Below, one piece after another: positions 38,901 to 49,800 of a stretch of DNA of 64,000 nucleotides (its first letter is position 1; the number at the start of each line of letters is the position of its first letter). The notes below the pieces were generated by a model. It saw only the letters and a program-made list of their open reading frames with translations, ran no database searches and was not told the DNA's origin. A program made the translations under genes and the position numbers. The DNA lies in the NCBI GenBank assembly GCA_007844125.1, contig CM017565.1, positions 14,360,647 to 14,424,646 on the forward strand, in the 5' to 3' direction. Source of the DNA: Sinonovacula constricta (taxonomy: Eukaryota > Mollusca > Bivalvia > Cardiida > Solecurtidae).

Positions 38901-39450
38901 CTTTTCTTCGCCATTCTCCGTTGTTCTGTCGACTGTACAGTCGTATTTGTCCGTATGGTGCGTAATGTTGTTCGTTTTTATCAATAGATCAATGGACTTC
39001 ACATGCAGCACGTCCTGTAGATCTCTGTCGTTTGCTTTTGGCTTTTCATACAATTCTGGCAAAATATAATATAATGATTTATTTGATAGAGGTGCTACAT
39101 ATATATATTTGCCAATATTATATATAATCGGATCCACTCGTTAACTAGGAATAGAACACAGACTTATCAGCAAAAAGGTACATTTTACTCATTAAATGTT
39201 CCATGCATTTGTATTGTTTTGCTTCTCAGCATTGTTGTAATGTATGTCACGTTAAATATCCACTTTACAAAAATCCACCTTACAAAAACCCGCTTTACAT
39301 TCGTTTTAATGTCAACCATAGCTATGTAAATAAGGTGGCGTTTATGTCGTTGACAGCACTGCTGTACTTACTGTCAGAGGGTTTTCTCCGAACAGGTCCG
39401 TAAAACAGGTTGTTGATCTCAGCTACAAGGCTGTCAAATAAACCCGCCAT
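23916..39450 (-). CDS. Transglutaminase (protein-glutamine gamma-glutamyltransferase), complete, 15 exons, about 775 aa
   Basis: Calcium-dependent enzyme of the factor XIII/TGM family that cross-links Gln to Lys. Exons in transcript order: 39372-39450, 38795-39055, 36038-36310, 35652-35770, 34355-34471, 33315-33492, 30283-30430, 28258-28370, 27655-27835, 26844-26950, 26561-26646, 25658-25868, 25009-25181, 24486-24631, 23916-24051. Every phase matches and the total is 2328 bases, divisible by 3. Order of domains: N-terminal sandwich ([12 protein letters not shown]), core, two C-terminal beta barrels. Catalytic triad seen: Cys333 in YGQCWVFSG, His395 in NFHVWNE, Asp421 in [11 protein letters not shown]. 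Trp of [10 protein letters not shown] matches the transition-state Trp. The start [14 protein letters not shown] has no signal peptide, so it is cytosolic or non-classically exported. The donor at 27655 is weak; 27652 and 27643 keep the same phase. Paralogue identity is not assignable. Confidence 0.95.
26031..26290 (+). repeat. Dispersed repeat family B copy in a transglutaminase intron
   Basis: Shares long stretches with 45704-45900: gaatatatatgacaaagtcc, cacaggaccaaggtattcac, gacagttaacgccttgga. No reading frame. A fragment of its 3' part recurs at 22306. Confidence 0.7.
27148..27547. mobile_element. 400-bp MITE with perfect terminal inverted repeats and TA target site
   Basis: Begins ctgtggtatcattt and ends aaatgataccacag, a perfect 14-base inverted repeat, and is flanked by TA on both sides. 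The interior is dotted with ttcgcgcaa/gcgcgaa motifs in both directions. No transposase, so it depends on a Tc1/mariner-like source. It sits about 100 bases from the 3' end of transglutaminase exon 27655-27835. Confidence 0.85.
28258..28370 (-). CDS. Transglutaminase His/Asp exon
   Basis: 37 full codons carrying the other two catalytic residues: [14 protein letters not shown] (His) and [14 protein letters not shown] (Asp). A three-residue longer stretch between them (NTGEMDGW) than in TGM2 changes the spacing from 23 to 26 residues. The W before NFHVW is split across the intron (TG then G). Confidence 0.95.
28590..30103 (+). mobile_element. 3' part of a LINE with RNase H, antisense in a transglutaminase intron
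   Basis: Reading frame 28614-29129 encodes the C-terminal part of a reverse transcriptase ([41 protein letters not shown]). After a stop, [16 protein letters not shown] at about 29145 is an RNase H start, and near 29600-29760 a VGHTRINSF and a frameshifted C-x2-C-x8-H-type segment ([17 protein letters not shown]) follow. It ends in an aataaataaataaa tail. This is the layout of I/Jockey-like non-LTR elements with RNase H. 5'-truncated and broken. Confidence 0.8.
30655..32725 (+). mobile_element. Decayed LINE (endonuclease plus reverse transcriptase), antisense in a transglutaminase intron
   Basis: Endonuclease traces around 30690-30910: [29 protein letters not shown] and [12 protein letters not shown]. 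Reverse-transcriptase traces: [16 protein letters not shown] near 31705, [19 protein letters not shown] near 31850, and [13 protein letters not shown] near 32290. The combination resembles the CR1/RTE-like elements with MGDLNAKVG endonucleases that are abundant in invertebrates. Many stops; inactive. Lies between exons 30283-30430 and 33315-33492. Confidence 0.75.
33315..33492 (-). CDS. Transglutaminase active-site cysteine exon
   Basis: 59 codons. Begins [11 protein letters not shown] and contains [20 protein letters not shown], then [23 protein letters not shown] holds the nucleophile; YGQCWVFAGV is the near-invariant family signature. Acceptor CCCAG at 33493-33497, donor GTATGT from 33314 downward, phase 1 at the end, joining to [22 protein letters not shown] in the next exon. 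Confidence 0.95.
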
Positions 39451-40029
39451 GTTTAGCGTCTAGTTTATCCAGCCACAGCCCAGAGATGCTGGAAGCCTTG
39501 ATAACGACACCAGTAGAAACAAAACAACAACAAAAACAACCCGAGTCAAGAGTATCCTTAGAAACTGTTTACTAGTCCTGCAGTCCACAATCAACAAATG
39601 CAGCTGAATATAAATAATGCAACTTAACGACAGTTCTTTTTTATCTCACCTGTGTCGACACACGACCAAGACTACCCGTTACACTACCAGTGAACAACTT
39701 ATTGGTTTAAACATTCTAATTATCTCTTGGTGTAAATATACGTCTTCTGCTGACTGGTTGAAGGATTCTATGATTCAATCAACGTTGATCAATAATCAAT
39801 ACCAGATCACTACGCCTTTTTTCTATTTAAGAGACCCCGTCGAGCAAATCATGTGCCCAAAACGTTAAATTGAACGGAAATCTTGATTTGCCGTATTTGC
39901 TGAATTCAGTTCGGAAAATCACATGACTGACGCCCTTTTTATTGGTCTTCATTTTTCCTCGATGAAAATCTTCCAAGTAAATAACGCAATAAAGTTGAAA
40001 ACTAATTACGATTCGGTAGCATCTGTCGT

Positions 40030-40108
40030 TGGTGGGGTGAATGGGGAGTCTAGTGTTAACATGCTAGGCTGTAAAACACTGGATCCCCAGTTCGAATCCA
40101 GCATGGTG
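40030..40108 (+). mobile_element. tRNA-like sequence, probably a SINE head or tRNA pseudogene
   Basis: Contains a B-box-like agttcgaatccagca and a plausible anticodon arm region ggctgtaaaacac, but the 5' half does not fold into a good D arm. No family 1 SINE body follows. Confidence 0.35.
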
Positions 40109-40618
40109 CTATATTTATTTACATTTGTATTCATTTATTTTAAGTGAAAATAATGATTTTGTTAACAACTTTTATTCAATATAAGCTTGCAAAAGGATTT
40201 TAAAATATTTTAATGTCGTTGTGTGAATTTGTGGGACTTAAAATTGGAGACACACTGATGGACAGACATTTAAGATAAAGTCTTAGCTTTTGTAACGTTC
40301 ATAAATTTACATAGATTTGATGTTTACAATTTTGAGAGATATATTTGTATTATCATAATACGTTGAATGGGTTAACGGTAGAGTATTTCATGTGAATGGT
40401 TCTGTTTGCTTGCGCTTTCAATGCATTTGTTCATGCCCTGACGGTATTTTTTAAATTTTATTTTATCGTAAAGTCGATAAAGCACACTCCAGAAGAGGGA
40501 TTTGAAATTGATTTTTATTGATATGTAAATGATAATAGGTTGACATTGATTCCTCGCGCAAGGCTTGATAATGTTGAGTAAAAACCGATGTTAAAGTGTT
40601 GTTAAAACACTGTAATAT

Positions 40619-40640
40619 AATGTTGTTGTTGATGTTGTTG

Positions 40641-40709
<69 letters not shown>
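40619..40709. repeat. TTG then CTG trinucleotide tract
   Basis: About nine TTG-type units followed by roughly 20 uninterrupted CTG units from 40648 to 40709 (CAG on the minus strand). The poly-Ser frame that crosses it has no gene context. Confidence 0.95.
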
Positions 40710-40969
40710 ACGACACCTTTATCGCATTTTATACAAAACAATTTAAGAAGTAGTGGCAATGTAGTTGTTTAAAGTTTTTTATTGACTTAAATTAATGAAA
40801 TTAAAATTAGGATGAGGGTTGGGTGGGGAAACTTAATTTCCTTTTATGACATTTTTAATGAAGAATAATATAGCGTTCTTAGCTAAAAGTAACTGAGTAC
40901 AACTTACGTTTTAAAAGAAGTCACTGCCTTACGCTGAGTTAGTCCATCAAAAGTATGAACCTATAAGGG

Positions 40970-41303
40970 AGGGATACATACGTGAGGACAACTTAGCCCT
41001 AAGCCTCTCACTGGTGGGGAGAAAAGCTGACCTGCGCTGTGCTGGTGGTAATACACTGATGTTTCTCTCGGGTCGTCTGTCACTAGTAATAGCTGCAATA
41101 ACCATATTTTGAGCACTTCGATGAATTTGAAACACAAAACAACATTATGATTATGAACACACATGAACGCATGAACTTTAACAACAACATCTATATCGGG
41201 AGGGGACACAAACTCCAGTCGCATCAAGCCTTGAGAAAATCGTTGGGAGAACTCTGCTATCAAGCTGCCATCAAGTCCTAGCAGTCGAACCAACTCTCCT
41301 TAA
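40970..41303 (-). pseudogene. Possible fragment of an extracellular VWA/hemicentin-like protein
   Basis: A minus-strand frame reads VRLLGLDGSLIAEFSQ, then GLMRLEFVSPPDIDVVVKV, and, after an unrelated stretch of about 28 residues, VTDDPRETSVYYHQHSAGQL. This reminds me of the beta-rich region after the VWA domain in mollusc hemicentin/VWA7-like proteins. Splice sites are not clear and no other domains are nearby, so it may be a gene fragment or chance. Confidence 0.25.
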
Positions 41304-41408
41304 TGTTGGTGAGTTGTGACTTCATCACATCATCATCCATCTTAATGATGATAAGAAAAACTCATGTTTTTATGGAGTATGGGTATGCCAAGGAGATAGC
41401 AACGAGAT

Positions 41409-41450
41409 TTTTGTTGTTGTTGTTGTTGTTGTTGTATTGTTGTTGTTTTT
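41409..41450. repeat. TTG trinucleotide tract
   Basis: ttgttgttgttgttg run with one interruption (tattg). Confidence 0.85.
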
Positions 41451-42217
41451 AATTGGGTTAAACAAATGATAAGGGACTGCTATTAACAATTATGGAATTG
41501 GGATTTACAAAGTTAAACACACGTCATATTTTGTAGAATATATTCTGAATTTGAATTTAAAATTTACTTTATTTGCAATAAAAATTAAATTGTTCAGAAT
41601 TGCACTTATACGTTTTAGAGTATGATCATATAGTTAAGCTATCGAATCGGGAAGATGGGCTAAGCCAAATAATTTATTTATTTAATTGATTAATAACTAG
41701 GCCAAATAATATACAAATGAATGATGGAAATACTATTTTGCCATGTTCTAGCAGATGAATTCCATTTTGTTATACAACGTCGTATGTACAATGATTTTCG
41801 GAAACTCTGGTTTCTTATGGAAACTTCCCAATATGATGAAATTGTTAACAGTCGAAAGTCATGATCTTCTGAATAAATTAGCAATATTTATACATAAGAG
41901 TATATATAGTTACGATTAGGTATGCTAAAATGTTTTGAATAAAATATGTTCAGAAGAAATTAAATACAAGGCATTATGGAGAAATGCTAAGTGTCGACCT
42001 TACACAAATATATAATATTTTTACAGTGTATATGAATTATAGACTTATTCGTATTCTGCTAGTTTATTTTATATGTGACATATTGTTAATGACACTAACA
42101 ATAAAGGTTGATACACACCAACTAATCCTGCAATTGAATTAAACTATGACTATGTTAAACGTTATCTTAAAATGTTGACTCCTAAGCCAGACGCCCTTTG
42201 TATTGAATAAACTGTAC

Positions 42218-42740
42218 TATAGATATTCCATGTGATGTCATCGACACTGATAAGACAGTTTAAGGCAGTCATCTTTGTGGGTAGAAGCTAATGCAGGCCG
42301 AAATCGGGAAATATGTGCTGTATTAAACTCACCACTGTGTTGTTTTTGTTGTTTTTTTATGGAATTTTATATTAAATTTAACAGCTTTTATAAAGTATTT
42401 TAAATATCAAAACTATATTTTGATAGTTTAAAAGGTTAAAGAAATACAACCGAAAATGATACACTGTTCATTCCGTTTTAAGTATGAGCCAATAGTTTTA
42501 TTTATTTCTGTGTATTAATTCTGTGTGCATTTATCAATTACAAAAATATTGTATTTAAAAAATATTAATTACAAGAGCTTTCCAATGGTGTATAGCTGTT
42601 AATTATCGGACCACAAATGAAGAAATTACAAGAAAATAAAAATTTACTCTTCGATACAATTCATATGAAAATCCCTTGAAGTTACCATCAAATATGGCTG
42701 CCAAGATAAGGGATTTTCACTGATGTGGAAACTATCTATA
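42218..42740. mobile_element. Inverted-repeat element, copy 1 (about 520 bp)
   Basis: Begins tatagatattccatgtgatg and ends gtggaaactatctata; the outer about 15 bases form an inverted repeat (tatagatagtttcca in copy 2). No coding capacity. Roughly 90 percent identical by eye to the next copy. Confidence 0.8.
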
Positions 42741-42752
42741 CTATGGATGGTA

Positions 42753-43273
42753 TATAGATAGTTTCCATGTGATGTCATCGACACTGATAAGACAGTTTAA
42801 GACAGCCATCTTTGTGGGCAGAAGTTAATGCACGCCGAAATCGGGAAAAATGTGCTGTATTAAACCCACCACTGTGTTTTTCAGTCTATTTAACTGAATT
42901 TTATATCAAATTTAACAGCTTTTATAAAGTATTTTAAATATCAAAACTATGTTTTGATTGTTGAAAAGGTTAAAAAAATACAACCGAAAATCATACACTG
43001 TTCATTCTGTTTTAAGTAGGAGCCAATAGTTTCATATATTTCTGTGTATTTTTTCTGTGTGCATTTATCAATTGTAAAAATATTGTATTCTAAAATATGA
43101 ATTTCGAGAGCTTTCCGGTGGGGTATAGCTTTTTATTTTCGGACCACAAATAAAGAAATTATGAGAAAATAAAATATTACCATTCTATACAATTCATACG
43201 AAATTTCCTTGAAGTTACCATCAAAGATTGCTGCCAACATAAGGGATTTTCACTGATGCTGAAACTATCTATT
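42753..43273. mobile_element. Inverted-repeat element, copy 2, direct tandem of copy 1
   Basis: Begins tatagatagtttccatgtga and ends ctgaaactatctattg. Same internal order as copy 1 (gatgtcatcgacactgataa, gccgaaatcgggaaa, aaacttaaaggtt-like block, ccttgaagttaccatcaaa). The two copies are separated by 12 bases, and the junction forms a near-perfect palindrome. Confidence 0.8.
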
Positions 43274-43892
43274 GTAGTTTATAGCTGAACATCTCATTTT
43301 AACTTCCTTTGTTTTGTTTTATGGTAACTTAATTATTTTATAATATATAATTTAGTTGAAATTTTTACAATAAGAGTGGCGAGATGTCCCGCTTATCAAG
43401 GCAGTCCTTTTGCGACGCTAAACTATATACACTTACAAATTAAAAATAAGATTGGACCCAGTATGAAAGTGACATGTTCTGGGAGCTTACAAAAAAGTCC
43501 ATGTTAAATAAGACATTTAGACTTTAAGTTTATTGGCATTAAAACGTTCTTAGCACCATTTTTCGTCAAAGATGTCTACATATCGAATGTTGAAAAGAAT
43601 ACAAAAAGCAAGAAAAAAGACAAATGTCAATTTAGTAAATCTTTAAGACGATCGAAATTATGGGCCGGTTATACTGAGGACCGAATTGCAGATTTCCGGT
43701 ATCTCTTTAGGGATAAGTTATTGACGCCATAAAAAACAACAACAGACTTTTTGCTAAAATTGTTGTCCCTAATAATTACATTGCTGGAAAATATGGTATT
43801 AAGTTATAAGACAAAATGTGTATAACTGCAATTCTTCTTTAATTCTTTTAAATCTAGTAACACAAAGGCCGCTCCCTGATATCAAGGGCAGA

Positions 43893-46800
43893 ATGGCTTC
43901 GAAACTCTGCAGGCTTCTGCGCCCTGTAGTGGGCAGTTTTACGAGATCTAGGGGTAAAACTAACATCTGTTTCTTTTTTTATAAATGGGTTTTTATTTCT
44001 TATTCCTTTGTCTATATTATCCTCTTAACGTAATCGAAAACTTCCATCAATATCTTCCCGAATGGAGCGGGTGGGGTAGGGAAACCTGTAAACATTTTTT
44101 GCTGTTGATGTTTACCGGCACCAATTTACCTCATATGTTACCACACTTGTGTTATTATGCACTAATTGAATTGAGATGGGGGTGCCTTTAATATCGATAG
44201 AACATTCCTGTCTGGTGTAAATGCTGTAAATGTATTGACTTCAACACAGACCAACTTATCTTTCGTAAAAGTTATTTGATTAAAGTTGATAAGCAATGCT
44301 GTACTTTCAGTCCTGCAGCAGTCTGCTGGTATGGTCCAGGCCTCGAGAAACACCTCTACAACGACTGAGAGGAGTCGTAAGTATTCAGTTGTTACATCTA
44401 CACAGGATTCTGAAGCTGTGGCTTAAAAAAATAGACATATACAAAATTGGACTTTTCTGATTTACCATAGATGGACAACATCCATTTAGTTAATATTCAA
44501 TACAGGATGAAATCCCTTTGGTACATTTTCTAGGCAACAGAATTCTCCCATGTTCATTTGCCAAGACATTAAATATCTTGCTCCTGTGTAACAGAATGCT
44601 TTCATTGAAATTGTCATACAAGTATGTTTAACTTAAAAATATTTTAATGTTACTTCATATGTTCTTTTCCTGAAAACTTCTCTGAGACTCACCAAAATTG
44701 GCTTGGAGAAAATCTGTCTGTCTCTTTATATAAACAACAGTCAGATTAAGTGTGTAATACATATGTCCTATAACCAACTTCTGGATTTAGGTCTTTAGGG
44801 CTGATGGTTATTTATGTTCTGTTCAGTATTCATTCAGTGGGTACATAGCTTTTTAGTATTGTGCAGACATGTGATCTTTCCTGATTTCCCCTTGAGACTC
44901 AGATATCAAGGGTCTGTCTCACACTGAGCACATCAATTCTCCCGCTTTGATGTTGACGACAGACTTAATCTCACTCTTCTTAAAGAGCTAGCTACAAGCC
45001 GATCATTTGATTGCCCAATATAACCTACTGCAAGCGACCAGCACCTGCGTGTGTATGTGTGCAGCTAATCAGAACTGATCACTGCCCATCATCGAGCATG
45101 TCGAGTGTACATTGGTCGAGACGATAATTTTGTGCCCCGCCTACTAGTATAAGAAGGCAACCATGACAAACTGTAATCCCTTGATTTGAATGGCAGAGAT
45201 CATGCCCAATCAATGTCACATGTTCTATTTTCTAACACAACACTGTTGAAAATGGAAGCAATGCTTACAATCATATGGACGCAGGCATGGGACTAAGCAT
45301 GGAAAGTTTAAATGTTCAATAACCATTAATAGAGTGCTATGAGAACTATTTTGTATTTACCCAAAGGCAAGCTTAGGTTAATTAGACTGAACGTCAGAAT
45401 TCAAAAATGTTTACCAATGGAGCTGCGTACGTCCCTTACAAAAAAACAAACTAGTGCTAATTATATGTGTGACGTAATCGCGTCAAAGCGCCATTTTGTC
45501 AGCCAAACTACAGCATTTGTTGAAACTGATGTGCTCGCGTGTACTTGTAAAACTTACTCTAGTATTGATTTTCTTTTTCTTAAACTGTGACTGCTGTGTA
45601 ATGTTTTACCATGATAAGGTTAGTGTCTAAATAAGCGACTCATCCCGGAATTTGAACTAAAGGAAGCGAACAAAGCGAGCATGGTTTCTATTCCATGAAG
45701 AAGAATATATGACAAAGTCATATGAGCATTACAACATATGCCAAAATGTGAAAAGGCACAGGACAAAGGTATTCACATGCATGCCAAATGTGAAAGCAAA
45801 TATGTGATGAATCTTTTAACAAAATTAGCAAACACAACAGTTAGCGCCTTGGAACGGTCAGTCAGCAAAAGGGACCGACTGGAAGAATCACCAAAGAACA
45901 TGTTGTGTGTGGTTGGAAATAAACACTATGTAAAAGTAATAATGTGTATATGAAATTAACACCAAAACAAGTTTACATGAATGAGATGAATGTATAATAC
46001 AATAACACTGTTGAATATACAGAGCTTGCAACATGTATAGTTGTGAATTGTGCTACTAAAGCAATCACTGATTTTAATTTTATACTTTCTAAGGCCCTTT
46101 GCTAACTGCATATTATTTAGAACATTATCAACACTCACAAAAAAAAACATTGTGTTATAAATGAAGGCAAGCTTCTAGCCCTGAATTTGTTGGTGGGTGT
46201 GTTGGGGGAATTAGGAGACAAATCTGCAAGGGTCACAGGAACCTTGGAACAAATCAAAGCTAAGAAATGGAGAGCATGGCAGAGTTTCCCGACAAAATGT
46301 TAAGCTTTCTTTGACTTGAGCTTTTTTAAAGAGAAGTAAATTGTTTCTTTACTTTACAATAGTGTTTTTTCTATTTGAAAGAAAATATGTCTTCTTCCTG
46401 CAAATATACATTTATCATAAAAGTAAATGGTTTTCGTGTCTATTGATACCATCTCATTTTGTGCATGAACAGAAAATAAAATGCCAACCATAGACAATTT
46501 TAAAACATATTTTCCATTTTAACTAGTTCAAACCTGTTTACATCATTTGTGTTATAAGATGATACATTGTTAAAAGAATTTGTTAAAAAAAAATGTAAAA
46601 TAGTATGAGCTTTTTTTGCATTAGCAAGTGACTTCTATATGTAAATTTACTTTTTTGTTTAAATCTGGTCAGTTATCCATTTACTACTCTCTCATAGAAA
46701 GACACTTGTTGGCTATTTGTTCTTGATTAATCCAATGTCTTCGCATATTCTCAATTCATTTAACTTTAATTTGTTAAGGCAATAATGGTATCAGAGTGTT

Positions 46801-49800
46801 TACCACTAATGTTATATAATTATCAAAACTCTTTTGTCACTAACTAACAAGTTAAATAAACTGTTTGTATGCTTGCATACTAATTATATCAAATTTAACA
46901 TCTTAATAAGTACATATTTTTTAAAAAAATTTATGTAAATTTGATTTTGACAGTAGAATATATTTAGATTACTTGGACACTTTGGGAACTTTTTTTCAAT
47001 TCCTTAGTAAGTGCTGTTCACATTTGATTTGTTTACACTATGTTTGGCTGTTTTTGTAGGCCACAAGCTTAAAACCAAAGCATTGAATTTATGTCTAGTA
47101 AGTAAACTAAAATATGTAAGATATATTTGAAAATTCATTTAAAGTATTGCAAAAAAAAAATGTATCACTGAAATTACTATTATTATTGGCAAAAAAGACG
47201 AAAAATACTGTTTTACAAATAGAAATAAGCGACATAGTCAATTTAATGCGCATTTGCGGAAATCTCCCTCCCTGGCACCCAAATCTCCCTCTCTGGGAGC
47301 CTAAGTCTCCCTATTTGGGACCAAGGAAATATCACATGTTTGATTGTGTAATCTAATAATAACAATTTTTGACATTTGTAACATGAACAAGTCACAGGTT
47401 CTGGAAGTTTCTTTGGACAAGAGGCATTCTTTTCTATTTATAGAGATGCCCAAAAAAAAAAATTAAAATAAGATAAAAGAAGTAATTTTAACCATTATTT
47501 GTTAGGGATTTTTTGTGACAACATTGTAAAGATGACCCATAGTCCATCTTAGGACACCCACGACCAATCCTTTACGTAAGTCTCTATTTATCGCCATGGG
47601 ATATTAAGTTCACTTTTCGTCGTTTCTGTAATGATATTTTATTGGTCGCTTCATAATCCGATGAAGATTTCAGTCCAGTAATAAAGCCTGTTCTTTCATT
47701 GTTTCGACAGACTTGTCAAAAGGTCGACATCATCTTCATACTTATAGTCACCACGCTAAAGAGTATGGATTTTGTAAGCAATTTTATGATTGGCCAATTC
47801 TTGTTCTATTCGGTTTGATAAGATGACAGAAAATTTACCAATAAACCCACAGTCGACAAATGAAGTAAAACGGAATAGTCGAGTGTGGGTATCCGATGAT
47901 ACCTATTGTCATGATATCAATATATGCAATTCATTAAATGATTCTCTATTAGTTTATTACTTGAACAGGCTTAGAAGAACTATCTGACTTGGCATTGCAT
48001 CATTAAATAAAACTATAAATATCAGTCATTTTGTTGTTGTTGTTTACATACATTATTTTGTTAAGTTTACTCTTATATATACTGTAGTTCACTTGTGAAG
48101 TATACGGATACATCGTGTTACATTGTTTCTTTACAATGCTTCTTCAGTAAGTTCATTTTTATGTATATATTATGCAAAAAAATAAGTAAAACAATATTCA
48201 TGTCTATCATTTTATTATTTTTAGCCACAATAAGAATGGTGGATCCAGTAAAGAAGCAAACATTAATGGATTTTGGTCAAGAAGTAGCCAAAATGCTGCC
48301 TAAATATGTACAGAAGGTTTGTATTGCCACAACATGTGCTGTCTTCTCTGTGGCATTTATATTGCACATTAACAACAATTTATAAGGTGCGTCCCTGGCT
48401 GAGCAGTGAGAATCACCAACATGTAACCTTCATAGCATGAGTTTGAGTCTCAAAAACAAAATGCAAATGAAGTATAATTATTCATCTAAAGCTGGTGTGT
48501 GTACACAATAATGGGTTTAAAAACATCCAAACCCATTTTCCTACAATTGATTGTACAGTATTTCAGTTTAATTGTTATTGCATATTTGGCCCTTATACGG
48601 GCATATGCCAGTATGCAGGATGGAAGTAGCTATAGTTTTAATTTGTCTACCTGCACAAGAACTGGTTGGTCACTACCTTGTATGATGGCAACTGTGCTTA
48701 ACAGTCAATGAGTGTCAGCTCTTCCATTTCATTTGTTAATATCTGTCTTAATTTAAAATTACAAATTAATGTTTTGTGTTTACATTCTTGTTGAGGCTCT
48801 TGATAGTATTATAGAGCACTGTTTGCAGGTTGAGCTGAGCTGTGGGGATGAGCTTGACATCTTCATCCACCCTGATGGTATTGTGCCGGTACTCTCATTT
48901 CTGAAAGATCACCATCATGCACAGTTCCTCAACCTGTGTGATCTTACTGCAGTTGATGTACCTACCAGAGAATACAGATTTGAGGTACTAAAATATAAAT
49001 GCCAAGATTATTTGATTCAGCCGTGTTCAGTGAGACATGGATGGCATTAAAGCTTTCAGAAATAAAATTATTTGGGTTAAATGGGAGAAAGGTTAGTAGA
49101 AATGTTGAGAAAAGTTCATCATGATAATAGTACATGTTAATTCCTTCCTTGATGAAGTTCTTCACTGTTCATAATTTATTTTTCTTGAATATGATTTAAA
49201 CTGTGATTTAACTTCACCTTCTAAATTATAAGGAGCAGACTGGTCCAGTGGTAGGAAGCACGACTCCAGATCACAGGGTCTATTGTTCAAACCAAGGTCA
49301 GGTTCTCGGCAATAAATTAACGTCATATTGTTCCACTCTACTCAGGTCTCTAAATGGGTACTTGTGAGGGTTATTTCAATCAATAATATGACTTCCCATT
49401 GCCATGTGTCAGCTGTAATTGTACCCAGTGATTAGGGGGTAAACTGTAAAGTCACCTGAATGAGCTGTAGCTTGTAAGTAGACTATAACTCAGCATTACC
49501 TGTTACCTTCTTGAAACAATTTCCCTTTGATTTCAGATTGTGTACATGCTGTTGTCAGTGCGATTCAATGCACGTATCAAGGTGAAGACATACACTGATG
49601 AACTCACCCCAATAGATTCCATTACACCTGTCTTACCTGCTGCCAACTGGTATGAACGAGAGGTCAGTACATTTGCCCAACAATATTCTGGTTTTATTTC
49701 CTAGATAGCACAATTTTGTAATGTAATGTGTTTGATTTCCTTTGGTTAGATGAAAAACTTGTTTATTTGGTTTGATTTTATTCCATTTGTTTTTCCAAAA

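Larger units (their letters stand above)
39451..43892. other. Divergent intergenic region between transglutaminase and NDUFS3
   Basis: Should hold both promoters. On the minus strand a TATTTATA stretch near 39605-39616 is a possible TATA box for the transglutaminase, unproven. The NDUFS3 start is preceded by ccgctccctgatatcaaggg without a TATA box. Other contents are listed separately: tRNA-like sequence, triplet repeats, a possible gene fragment and two inverted-repeat elements. The stretch 41450-42210 shows nothing I can name. Confidence 0.6.

Noticed and set aside
40463..40759. Minus-strand open frame with poly-Ser/poly-Asn
   Set aside because: It is a translation of the CTG/TTG tract; no splice context, no homology, and the flanks are not protein-like.
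47790..47984. 65-residue plus-strand frame in NDUFS3 intron 2
   Set aside because: No recognisable domain, no splice sites joining it to NDUFS3, and the NDUFS3 exons already join in phase without it.
48391..48460. tRNA-like stretch (ctggctgagcag ... gagtttgagtctc)
   Set aside because: Box spacing and stems are poor; not enough for a tRNA or SINE call.
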